Position numbers and translations under genes: made by a program
Notes under the pieces: model-generated
What the model saw: only the letters and a program-made list of their open reading frames with translations
Told to the model about the DNA's origin: nothing
The model's database searches: none
Source of the DNA: Liolophura sinensis
Taxonomy: Eukaryota; Mollusca; Polyplacophora; Chitonida; Chitonidae
Direction: 5' to 3'
DNA: 64,000 nt
Assembly (NCBI RefSeq): GCF_032854445.1
Contig: NC_088301.1
Span: 32,410,402 to 32,474,401, forward strand
In this document: positions 56,101 through 64,000 of the stretch, in pieces
Layout: every line of letters starts with the position of its first letter
How positions within the stretch are numbered: position 1 is the first letter of the stretch

Positions 56101-56309
56101 CTTCACTTCAAACAGAACACCTTTCTATTATAAATCAAAATGTCAGAATCAAACAAATATAACAAGCTTTTTAAGTTCTACAAAAGGATACCGTACCTTC
56201 CATACGAAGTGTCACCAAGAATAAAAACATCTGCCAATGTAGCATCTTTCAGATATTCAGCTACTTTTGCTGAATCTACCAGCAACTCATCAGGAAATTG
56301 AAGTGCAAC
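53019..56309 (-). CDS. DPH2: Diphthamide biosynthesis protein 2, lacking first exon(s)
   Basis: Exons in transcript order: 56309-56197, 55686-55466, 54566-53886, 53718-53545, 53152-53019; phases agree throughout, giving 440 residues. Human DPH2 has 489, and the missing 48 or so match the N-terminus before VALQFPDELL. DPH2 partners DPH1 in the radical-SAM [4Fe-4S] enzyme that moves 3-amino-3-carboxypropyl from SAM to a histidine of elongation factor 2, in the cytosol. Three cysteine positions used for clusters in the family are present: GDTSYGSCCVDEVAA, IIHYGRSCLS and VFVLLACTES. Other matches are RAKDARIVGIVVGTLGV, KLANFMEVDVFVLLAC, DVSLITGNLR and FLSGRQWKGLERKLGETPV. The first coding exon should lie between 56310 and the SMC2 promoter but I could not place it. 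Confidence 0.95.
53400..53537 (+). mobile_element. SINE family C, 3' part
   Basis: In the last DPH2 intron. CAGCAACCTGCAGATGGTCG, GGTTTCCTCCCACCATGATG and an AAATAAATAAAT tail. Confidence 0.8.
53545..53718 (-). CDS. DPH2: DPH2 exon with DVSLITGNLR
   Basis: Acceptor ATTTCAG, donor GCAG/GTTGGT. A competing donor four bases on (TTG/GTAAAT) would break the join to the next exon as chosen. Reads GSDHVEIPAEISQEDRYDVS then LITGNLRHLG. Confidence 0.88.
53886..54566 (-). CDS. DPH2: DPH2 central exon
   Basis: After TTTTTCAG: split Glu then NILAGLHEKFADVI. Includes LEQYAVLYIGKES, KALMKRYYMIERAKDARIVG, FVLLACTES with the third cysteine, TPMEMEVACN and FRQLLPG. It has no ATG start of its own. Confidence 0.95.
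55466..55686 (-). CDS. DPH2: DPH2 exon with CCVDEVAA cysteines
   Basis: After GTTACAG: CCVDEVAAQHYSSDSIIHYG then RSCLSPTDRLPVLFVFGKGS and YDVIFYHAA. Holds the first two cluster cysteine positions. Donor CAG/GTATGA. Confidence 0.95.
56197..56309 (-). CDS. DPH2: DPH2 exon: VALQFPDELL to GDTSYG
   Basis: After ACTTTAG: VALQFPDELLVDSAKVAEYL then ADVFILGDTSYG, ending AG/GTACGG in the split Ser codon. Phase 0 at the start. Confidence 0.93.
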
Positions 56310-58754
56310 CTAAAGTAAGAAAAAAACAATCTTTACTCATTTTGTCCACAAACATGCACTAGCAAATGCAAGTGATGGCGATATTGTCCTTTCAGAAATG
56401 ACAGTGGCGGTATTTAAAAGCTAAGTCAACAGTACACTAGACAAAATGTATACATCACGATCCATCAATGAAGTATCCCACATGACGTTTACAACACATA
56501 CGTTTTTAATGTTGTGATATGGCATGCCTGATATATCAGTGCAAAGTAAGTAAAATCAAGTGTACTGAGAAAATTGAAAGTGCCACCATCTTATCAATTT
56601 TAACCAATCAGGTGCAAGTTTTTTCTATAACCCTAGGATGTTCCGCTTAGATCACCTGAACCCTCTTTCGCCTTTTAACCACATGTGGGTGGTTACAAGT
56701 GACAGTTGCTCTAACGAAATACACTCAAATAACAACCTCTCACCCTTTTCAGCTGATGAGTTTTAATCCATCTTTCACATCTGTCAAGCTCATAAAACTC
56801 TCTTATGTCTCATCTTTCCGCAACTGGCATGTTTCTGATGTAATGTTCCGTTTGATTGGCTCAGCAGCATCAGAGCTAAAAGCAACAGCAGCCATTTTGC
56901 TGTAAACAAAGTGTGAAATCAGCGTTATTTCCAGTTGATACCAAGCCAAGTTCATCATGGTCCTGTCACAGTTAGAAAAGCAAAGAGCTCTGTATCACCT
57001 TTGTCTCTAGACTTGTCCTACAAAATTTCCAACTTCCCTCTGATATATTTTGATGCCACTGCATCGTACATTTATATATTTACTTTTCCTGGAGTAGTGC
57101 CAGACTTCTGCCACCCCATACCTCAAACACTTATCATGTGTCCTCCAGTTAAAGTACTGACCTCCACAATTATGTGCGCTACAATTTTGGCAGCCTTAAT
57201 TTATTCCTTAGAAGCCTGCCAGACTCAAAGCTCATTGCCCATAAAGGCCACCTTCTCCGAGATTGCTCTTTTCGGTGAAGGATGGCCCCAAACAGAGCGC
57301 TCTCCATACCCATCAAATACATCCCACAGTCTGAATTTGAAGACGCTTATGTTCGTTATCTTTTCGTCTGTCTTGTGGATTGTATCGCAAGCACAACGTT
57401 GATCACTTATTTCACTGGTCATGCAGTCCCTGAGATTCCTTGGTGATGCTCAAAATGACTCGCTGTTCTGCCAGCTCTAACATATTTGACAAGGGCAGGT
57501 CATTGCATTAGGTTTTTAAATAGAGCGTCCTCTGATGTTGGTTTGGGGGCCATACTAGGTTAAAACAAAATTTGGCCAAACATAACTTCAAAGCAATCTT
57601 GGACCTAGCCCCACTTATGTGGGTCAATTGATCAGATGATGCACTAAACATACCAAGCAGTACAGAGCCACACTCATACCTGGCAAAAATCAGACGTGAT
57701 TAAGTAACCCATTCTCATTTTCACGTGACTTGGGAATTCCTGCGAGATACATCATCAGTTGTCGGGCTATAAATACATAGGTGTCTTATCTAGTACCTCA
57801 GTCATATTCAGGTAACCCAACAACACAGACTATAAATAGACTCTCAACATGGAACACTTTTATGGAAAATTTGGACATTTTGAAGAACCGAGCAAACATG
57901 ATAACTTATAGCTGCTAGATGAAGTCATTCAGTTAGAACTGTCAGCAGTACAACTTTCCAAGCTTGGTCATTTAATGTGAACATCTTAATTGGTCTTAAT
58001 TGCGTGTAAAATTTGGCTTCCCTTGTGTGGGAAGACCACAGAGCAAACGTTATGTGACATTACACCAGATTGCACAATTATGTCGAATACAAACAATGCT
58101 CTCGTTCCCCCGAAATAGAGACCCTGGCTATGAAACACAAGGATTTCCTATGTATCATAACCAGAACCTACAAAACGAAGATGCAAAAATGCTCAGATGA
58201 GATAAGTAAACTATTGTTGAGTACAGTGTAAAACATCAATCTAATAAAAAAATAAATCAGTGCTTGATATAACATTTTTCCTAAGCTTTCTGGCAGAAGC
58301 AAGTCTTCTGCTTCCCGCACACCGTCGATTTCATAAGATGAGTGTGTGAAACTGGCCTACTAACTACGTTAGAGCATCGTTAAATCAGGTGTCTGTTTCA
58401 CTCGTGGAACTATCTTGGATCAGGCGTCCTTTTCTTGTTGTTTACTTTTAAAAATTTGTGCACAAAATATAACTTTTCAAAGAAATCTAAATGTGTAACT
58501 GGGAGATCATTGGTGACACTGCCACACGCCGTTCCAGGAAGAAACAGTAGACCGCTGACTAAGCCTAACGCCAATTAGAATCAGTGACAACGTGATAACC
58601 TGGCACCACACCTGTTAAAAAATAATTCTGTCGTGCAAAAATGTATTTCCCACTTATTAACTTCCACGCTTACTGTTTTATCTGCGTGTCACTTTTCTCA
58701 GCTTGTTACGCTTTTACGTGGTATTGAACCAGATTGCCAACCCAACCTGTGGGA
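56310..58754. other. DPH2 5' intron(s) and unplaced first exon
   Basis: No exon recognised on either strand. Contains dispersed repeat G (56595-56700) and a SINE C tail at 58211-58258. A 155-codon plus-strand open frame (56935-57402) has no recognisable family. Confidence 0.45.
56595..56700. repeat. Dispersed repeat, family G
   Basis: Second copy of 18465-18610, in the 5' intron of DPH2. Confidence 0.5.
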
Positions 58755-58766
58755 GCCGCCATCTTG
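58755..58766 (-). promoter_or_regulatory. YY1-like site in DPH2/SMC2 divergent promoter
   Basis: GCCGCCATCTTG, which reads CAAGATGGCGGC on the minus strand and matches the YY1 consensus found near the start of many housekeeping genes. The ATG within it could also be a minus-strand start codon (ATGGCGGCTCCC). Confidence 0.45.
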
Positions 58767-58787
58767 TACAAGCCGGATGTTTATATG

Positions 58788-58797
58788 ACGCATGCGC
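58788..58797. promoter_or_regulatory. NRF1-like site
   Basis: ACGCATGCGC resembles the palindromic NRF1 consensus GCGCATGCGC with one change. It lies 87 bases before the SMC2 start codon. Confidence 0.4.
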
Positions 58798-58883
58798 TCT
58801 TACATTTCTACGATTTAAGCGCCAGATTCAGTTGTAAAATCGAACGATAATGAAAAGTTAGTGCTTGTCTTATACGACTAAAA

Positions 58884-59050
58884 ATGCACATCAAGTCAAT
58901 AGTCATCGATGGATTCAAGTCCTACGCCCAGCGTACCGAAGTCAATGGATTCGACCCCTTGTTCAACGCAATTACTGGATTAAATGGGAGCGGAAATCCA
59001 ATATTTTGGATTCGATCTGTTTCCTGCTGGGAATATCAAATCTAACACAG
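58884..59050 (+). CDS. SMC2: SMC2 exon 1, frame broken in Walker A
   Basis: Frame 1 reads from the ATG to GLNGSG (58994). The expected AAA TCC is AA TCC, so the frame shifts by one and [19 protein letters not shown] continues in another frame to the donor CAG/GTAGGC. Length 167, one less than a multiple of three, while the other four exons are exact multiples. Confidence 0.93.
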
Positions 59051-62000
59051 GTAGGCCTACTGTACATCTGAATCGCACTGTGAACATCAAAGATACTGAT
59101 ATGTTATACTATGTAGAACTTACATAGTATAGTGAACCGTAAAGACACGATATATCAAACTAAAACATTTGTTAAATTTAATTAAACGTCGAGGCAGGTC
59201 AGTATGTCAGAAATCGTTGAAAATAGACCTCAGTGTTTAATTTAATTGAACTAACTAAACCAGTATTTATCTAAAGTAAGAGTATGTCTATTTAAAAAAT
59301 TTCAGACCATCTAATCATATTCATATACTCCAATTACGTATTACATTTACAACACATACTATAATGATATAGTACTTGTGTTGAGAGATCATACAAGTAC
59401 ATCGGAGTTCCTCTGGGGCCGAGGAGGATAGTGTGCCAGAGCGGCGCAATGACCCAGGAGTCTCACCAAGTCAGGTCATGTTGGCTTCCTCTCCGGCCAT
59501 ATGTGGGATGGTATGTTAGCAACCTCTGGATAGTTGTGGGTTTAATTCCCCTGGGCTCTGCCCGCTTTTCTCCCACTGTAATGCTGGCCACCGTTGTATG
59601 AGTGAAATATTATTGAAGGACGTAAAACACCAATCAAATAAATAAATTCAGAGGGAAAAGCATTTTTTAGTCTCATGTAGTCATGCACTTGCCCAATTAA
59701 TATTTTAGCAAAACAAGTGTTTGAAATGGACATTGTTTTGCTGGGAGTGGGGTTGTTGAGCCAAGGTTGCTTATTATATCACATGGCAAAGCTATAAAGT
59801 CATTCCATTGAAGAATCTGCCTTTCACAATGAACATTTGGGTTAAGAGACGGCAATCTGATGCCTAAATCACTTGTGTCTCCCAAAAGCCATACAAGTTT
59901 TATGACTATCTATCTATGAAAGTGTTCTTTGTTGTGATGACAGGCCCTGTTACCGTCCAATATCAAAATTGTCACAACCAAGATTTCTTGTCTAAGAAGG
60001 GGGTCCATTGATTAACAATGCATAACCACCTCAGCCTTACAAGATTAGCCTTCAGCTTTACAGCTCTGGTCCAAAAGTCAGACATGAACTTGTTTAATCT
60101 GCATTCTGAAGGTGCATTTTATTGACTTGTTTATTTATTTATTTACTTTTACTTATTTTTTGCATTAAAGAATGTTGTATGTGTGTTAAAAGGTACGAGC
60201 AAGCAGTCTGCAAGAATTGGTGTATAAAAGTGGCCAAGCTGGAATAACCAAAGCAACCGTTAGCATCACATTTGATAACAAAGACAAGAAGCAAAGTCCA
60301 CTGGGCTATGAACAACATGAAGAAATCACTGTTACACGACAGGTGAGTTTCAGAGTGCTTTGCCTAAATTAAGGGAATCCGGGTCTTTCTGAGATGTTAC
60401 AAACCACATACAAAAAAATATTCAAAATAGCACTGATTGTCTTCCAGGGCCTAATCTCGCCTCAGAAGGGCAAGGGGTGGAACCACCGGTGAAGGGCACC
60501 ACATTGTTGATTATTTTGATTCTCACACATTTTTAAGGCCTGGGTTAATAGGGTTGACCTCCACTCCACGTGCACACCACAACCCGTACCTAACCTGAAA
60601 ATTCAGTGTAAGGATAGCTTGTATTTACTGATATGTGGAGAACTCTGCTATCCCGGATGACATGTGCATCTGATCATCACATTGTATCATAGCTACCCCA
60701 GACCATAATTAGAAAGTTGTTTGTTGCAGGTAACAAACCCCTGTTTTTTGAAGACGAGTTGGGTTGGTCGACATATTTTTTTTTTTTTTGAAAGTAAATT
60801 AGAAGTAATAATCTGAATGCTAAAAATTCTGAATTGAATATCGCCGGGTCCAGTTTTCATCACCTGCTTTAGGGCATACAGGGGGATGTTAACTGCCCTT
60901 TAAACACTTTGTTGTTTTCATAACCAAGTTCTTTCACACTAAAGTCAAATATTCCTTCTTGATTCTGGACCCAACATTAAACTTGAGTAAATTTACCGAA
61001 CTTTAAACCTAAACATCTGAAGTTGAAAGGCATCCATTGCTTTCTCCACTGTGGCAAAAGGAAGACACAGAAATTATACTCGCCAAAAGTAGTGTGGCAA
61101 ATGTCTAGCCAAAGCCTAGCGACTAAGTAGATAGTCCAAGTCTTATAATGAATACGGGCTGTTTCGTTTTTTTTCCTAAATTTCTTTTTTTTGACACAAA
61201 GGGCACTTCAAGGGAACGGCAGTGCCAATAATTGGACGCTGAGTAGGCCTGGATTAGGCCCTGTCTTCAGACTTATACATCTATATTTTTGTTTTCTATT
61301 CACTTTACGCTATCGGCATACTAAGGTGAGCAGGCTGTTACCCTGTAATTTGGATAATTACCTTAAGCCCTTTCGGTCGAAAGGAACACACAAGGTGTGG
61401 GTTCAAATCCAGCCTTGGACGGTGAATTTTTATGTCACTGTCTGTGGGTGCGTAGTAAGATTTGTCATTGACTTGTTTACTCTGGTTTTCTTGGCCGAAA
61501 AACTGAAAATAAGAAATGAATGTAATGCTGAATGGATTATGACGGCATATGTCTGTCTGTCTGTCTGTCCATTTAAACAACATAATAACAATAGAGGTTA
61601 AACTGCATGAGATAAGAATCTCATATTTTGTATGCCGACTCATATTGAAGTTAACTAGGTTCCATTCTTTAACCGGCACTGTTTCGATCAAATTTCTGTT
61701 TTCCATGGCAACTGGATAGAAACGGAAAGGCTGAATGCTGTGTTATCACAATAGTAGTTACTCTGTTAACATGGAGATTCCAATTTTCATAGATAGCTTC
61801 AAATTGCGTGAATTTATGAATAAGTTCCTATTTAAACTTGTGGTTTTTCCATCAAATTTTTGGAAACAGACCTGTCAGGTTATCTTGCACTCATGTCCCT
61901 CACTGAGTGATTAGGCCATGTTGAGAGATATGATATCAAAATCTGACAGATGACAGCTGGTGATTTTGTAAAATTGAAGTTCCTTTTGAGTAAACTGTTT

Positions 62001-63733
62001 ATCTGTTTGAGTGGCCTAAGACAGGGGGTTTGCTCAGAATTTCATTTTTCTCTCTTATATTTCAGGTTGTGGTTGAAGGACGGAACAAATACCTAATTAA
62101 TGGCAGTAATGCCAACAATACCAGGGTACAGGACTTGTTCCGCTCTGTACAGCTCAACGTCAACAATCCTCACTTCCTGATCATGCAGGGTAGGATCACC
62201 AAGGTCATCAACATGAAGCCTCCAGAGGTAAATCACTTGTCTGAATCAAGTGTTGTACAAACAAACAGTACATGTAGAATATCTGTTAAAACTATTATCA
62301 GCATTAAGTGTTATATCAACAAGTGGCATGTGGTATTTTTAGTGTGTTAGAATTGTGTTTTGTATAAAAAGATGGATCAGATTATGATAACGACCTCAAT
62401 AGATAAAGCCTTGGAAAAAGAGATCTAAGCAAAAAAAATAGTTCATTTGCCTACTAGAGTAAGCTACAGCACTTCGCCAGTTATGAAATAAAGCTTCTGA
62501 TTTAAGACTGCAGCTGAACCAGCTAGTGCTGGATTTGAACACATGACCTCATTGGTCAAGAGCCTGGTATGAACATAATCATTAGAGGACAAAATTATTT
62601 AACTTACGCCAGAGACATTGAGTAATACAGGTAAAGAAATCTAACTACTGGTACCTGTCAATGGTGTTAAGATTTGTAGGAATGGATGTGTGTGAATCTT
62701 TATATATATCTAATATATATCTCCATTACCATTTCCTCATATCAGATTTTGTCTATGATCGAAGAAGCAACAGGCACCAGGCTGTACGAAAGTAAAAAGG
62801 AAGCCGCCCAGAAAACAATTGAGAAGAAAGACATGAAACTGAAGGAGATTGACACTGTAAGAATTACTGTGCATATTGTAGAATTCAAATACTTTAATAT
62901 TATTATGCAGTTACAGGATTTTTTAATCATTTCATGGAGAACTGTGATGATTTTACACAAAGTAAAATATTGAATTTTTTCTACCTGTGACACATATGCC
63001 TGTCCAAAAGTATCTCCACCTGGACAGGCGTCTTAATACATGTATATCTGCCTTTGAAACTAAAGAGGGCATCGCCCAAGGAAAATAAAGGGATGGATCC
63101 AACACATCCGATGTCTCCCCACCCATTCTCATGACAACGTTACTTTTTATTCTATTCCCAGTGAAAGCGATTGTGACGTCATAACCAATGTGTGGGACAT
63201 TCGGTTGACCCTTTGCAACAATACTGTTTATGATTGGTCAAGTGTATGTTCTTGATTGACAGTTTGAAAAGGTCTAGATCATCCACAGATAGCTGGCCAT
63301 AGAAAAATGATGATACTTACAGTATAATCTGTTCAAGCATGTATTTTTTTGATGGGTATTTTTGGTATAAATATCAGATATGTTATGTAGTTCTTTTAAT
63401 ATTTGCAACAATTAGTTAAACCATCTCTTTCATGGATATTTCCCAATAAATATGTCAAAGCATATAAATGTTAAAGTCAAAGATGCAGTTTATGGTAAGC
63501 AGTTGATAGCCCATGCTATTTGTTGTTTCATTTTGAACAAATAACATCTACATCATAAATCTGTGGCTGTGGCTACTGTTTCCTTTACACCACAGATATT
63601 GAAGGAAGAAATTTCACCTACACTGACCAAACTGAAGGAAGAGAGATCCTCATATTTGGAGTACCAGAAAGTAATACGAGAGTTGGAGCACCTTAACAAA
63701 CTGGACATTGCCTACAGATTTGTTCGTGCTGAG
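58884..63733 (+). CDS. SMC2: Structural maintenance of chromosomes 2, N-terminal part
   Basis: Exons 58884-59050, 60193-60342, 62066-62227, 62746-62856 and 63596-63733 encode about 243 residues; the gene leaves the window at the right. SMC2 pairs with SMC4 as the ATPase core of condensin I and II. Seen: [20 protein letters not shown] at the start, the Walker A loop (frameshifted, see exon 1), [20 protein letters not shown] across exons 2-3, [18 protein letters not shown] with the Q-loop, [20 protein letters not shown], then the first coiled-coil helix [20 protein letters not shown]. Identity to human is very high by eye. All four introns lie in phase 0. One base is missing in exon 1 relative to the expected frame; the rest is intact, so a sequence error is the simplest reading. 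Confidence 0.96.
59415..59655 (+). mobile_element. SINE family C, near full length
   Basis: In SMC2 intron 1. CGGCGCAATGACCCAGGAGT, TTGGCTTCCTCTCCGGCCAT, CTGTAATGCTGGCCACCGTT and GTAAAACACCAATCAAATAA. Confidence 0.88.
60193..60342 (+). CDS. SMC2: SMC2 exon 2
   Basis: [20 protein letters not shown] then [20 protein letters not shown] and [10 protein letters not shown]; 50 codons, donor CAG/GTGAGT. Confidence 0.96.
60343..62065 (+). other. SMC2: SMC2 intron 2
   Basis: No exon. Holds a poly-T run near 60778 and a tRNA-like SINE segment at about 61340-61440 with B-box-like GTGGGTTCAAATCCAGC. A short TCTG run occurs at 61553. Confidence 0.5.
62066..62227 (+). CDS. SMC2: SMC2 exon 3
   Basis: [20 protein letters not shown] then [20 protein letters not shown] and [14 protein letters not shown]; 54 codons, donor GAG/GTAAAT. 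Confidence 0.96.
62746..62856 (+). CDS. SMC2: SMC2 exon 4
   Basis: [20 protein letters not shown] then [17 protein letters not shown]; 37 codons, acceptor CATATCAG, donor ACT/GTAAGA. Confidence 0.96.
62857..63595 (+). other. SMC2: SMC2 intron 4
   Basis: No exon and no repeat that I could name. Confidence 0.5.
63596..63733 (+). CDS. SMC2: SMC2 exon 5
   Basis: [20 protein letters not shown] then [20 protein letters not shown] and RFVRAE; 46 codons, donor GAG/GTAAGG. Start of the coiled-coil arm. Confidence 0.96.
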
Positions 63734-64000
63734 GTAAGGTTATGTATGTTTGTTTTCAGAGGAGAAAACTACTAACTGTACTCTAAATTATATCCACTTT
63801 TGTTAAGACAGCTGTAAGAATAATGAGTGATAAGTAGCTTAAAGGCTACTTGAAACGTTGACCATTTATTTCTTAAAATGCTTCTTCAGTCACAAGAGAA
63901 AACCGGGTGAAAATATTAAAATTATATGAAAAATACCCTGTGGGACGGAGCTGTGAGGATAACTAACTTAAAAGATACATGAAACATCCAGAATTTATTT

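Noticed and set aside
56935-57402. Plus-strand open frame of 155 codons
   Set aside because: No recognisable domain, no splice context, in the 5' intron of DPH2 and near dispersed repeats; could be an old transposon piece but nothing proves it.

Overview
The window is metazoan nuclear DNA, most likely from a lophotrochozoan and probably a bivalve or other mollusc. Evidence: genes are split into short exons (about 30 to 730 bp) with GT-AG introns of 0.3 to 4 kb; intergenic and intronic DNA is AT-rich and dense in tRNA-derived SINEs, minisatellites and fold-back repeats; and the palindrome TACATGTA recurs throughout. The species cannot be fixed from sequence alone.

Four gene loci are recognised from their proteins. 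(1) Minus strand, about 74-13192: an FYB/ADAP-like immune-type adaptor with Lys/Pro/Ser-rich N-terminal part, five tyrosine motifs, a charged helix and a helically extended SH3 domain; it runs off the left edge. (2) Plus strand, 39753-48629: a complete seven-exon RIMOC1 (C5orf51) gene, the RAB7A-interacting partner of MON1-CCZ1. (3) Minus strand, 53019-56309: DPH2, the accessory subunit of the first diphthamide-synthesis enzyme, complete except for its first coding exon(s). (4) Plus strand, 58884-63733: the first five coding exons of SMC2, the condensin ATPase, running off the right edge. In addition, two coding-looking exons of unknown identity (27658-26483, minus), one small exon candidate (17016-16949, minus), a coding-like block (38765-38572, minus) and a possible initiating exon (38907-38902, minus) suggest one more minus-strand gene between the FYB-like gene and RIMOC1.

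Layout: FYB-like (-), unidentified gene (-), RIMOC1 (+), DPH2 (-), SMC2 (+). RIMOC1/DPH2 are convergent with a 4.4 kb repeat-filled gap. DPH2/SMC2 are divergent with YY1-like and NRF1-like sites just upstream of SMC2. RIMOC1 may share a divergent promoter with the unidentified gene; that interval has a CLEAR-like E-box. There is no operon logic here; the genes serve separate processes (signalling scaffold, Rab7/mitophagy, translation factor modification, chromosome condensation).

Most noteworthy: a one-base deletion that breaks the reading frame inside the Walker A loop of SMC2; a 75 bp tandem repeat whose last unit is the start of RIMOC1 exon 7; an exon-by-exon series of tyrosine motifs in the FYB-like gene; an 84 bp, about 95 percent identical inverted repeat; and SINE insertions with clear target-site duplications, one nested in another SINE. 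I found no rRNA, CRISPR, phage or bacterial features, and no wholly new system; the nearest to new biology are the unidentified coding exons and the repeat-built exon border. All exon boundaries were placed by eye from splice consensus, phase agreement and protein similarity from memory.
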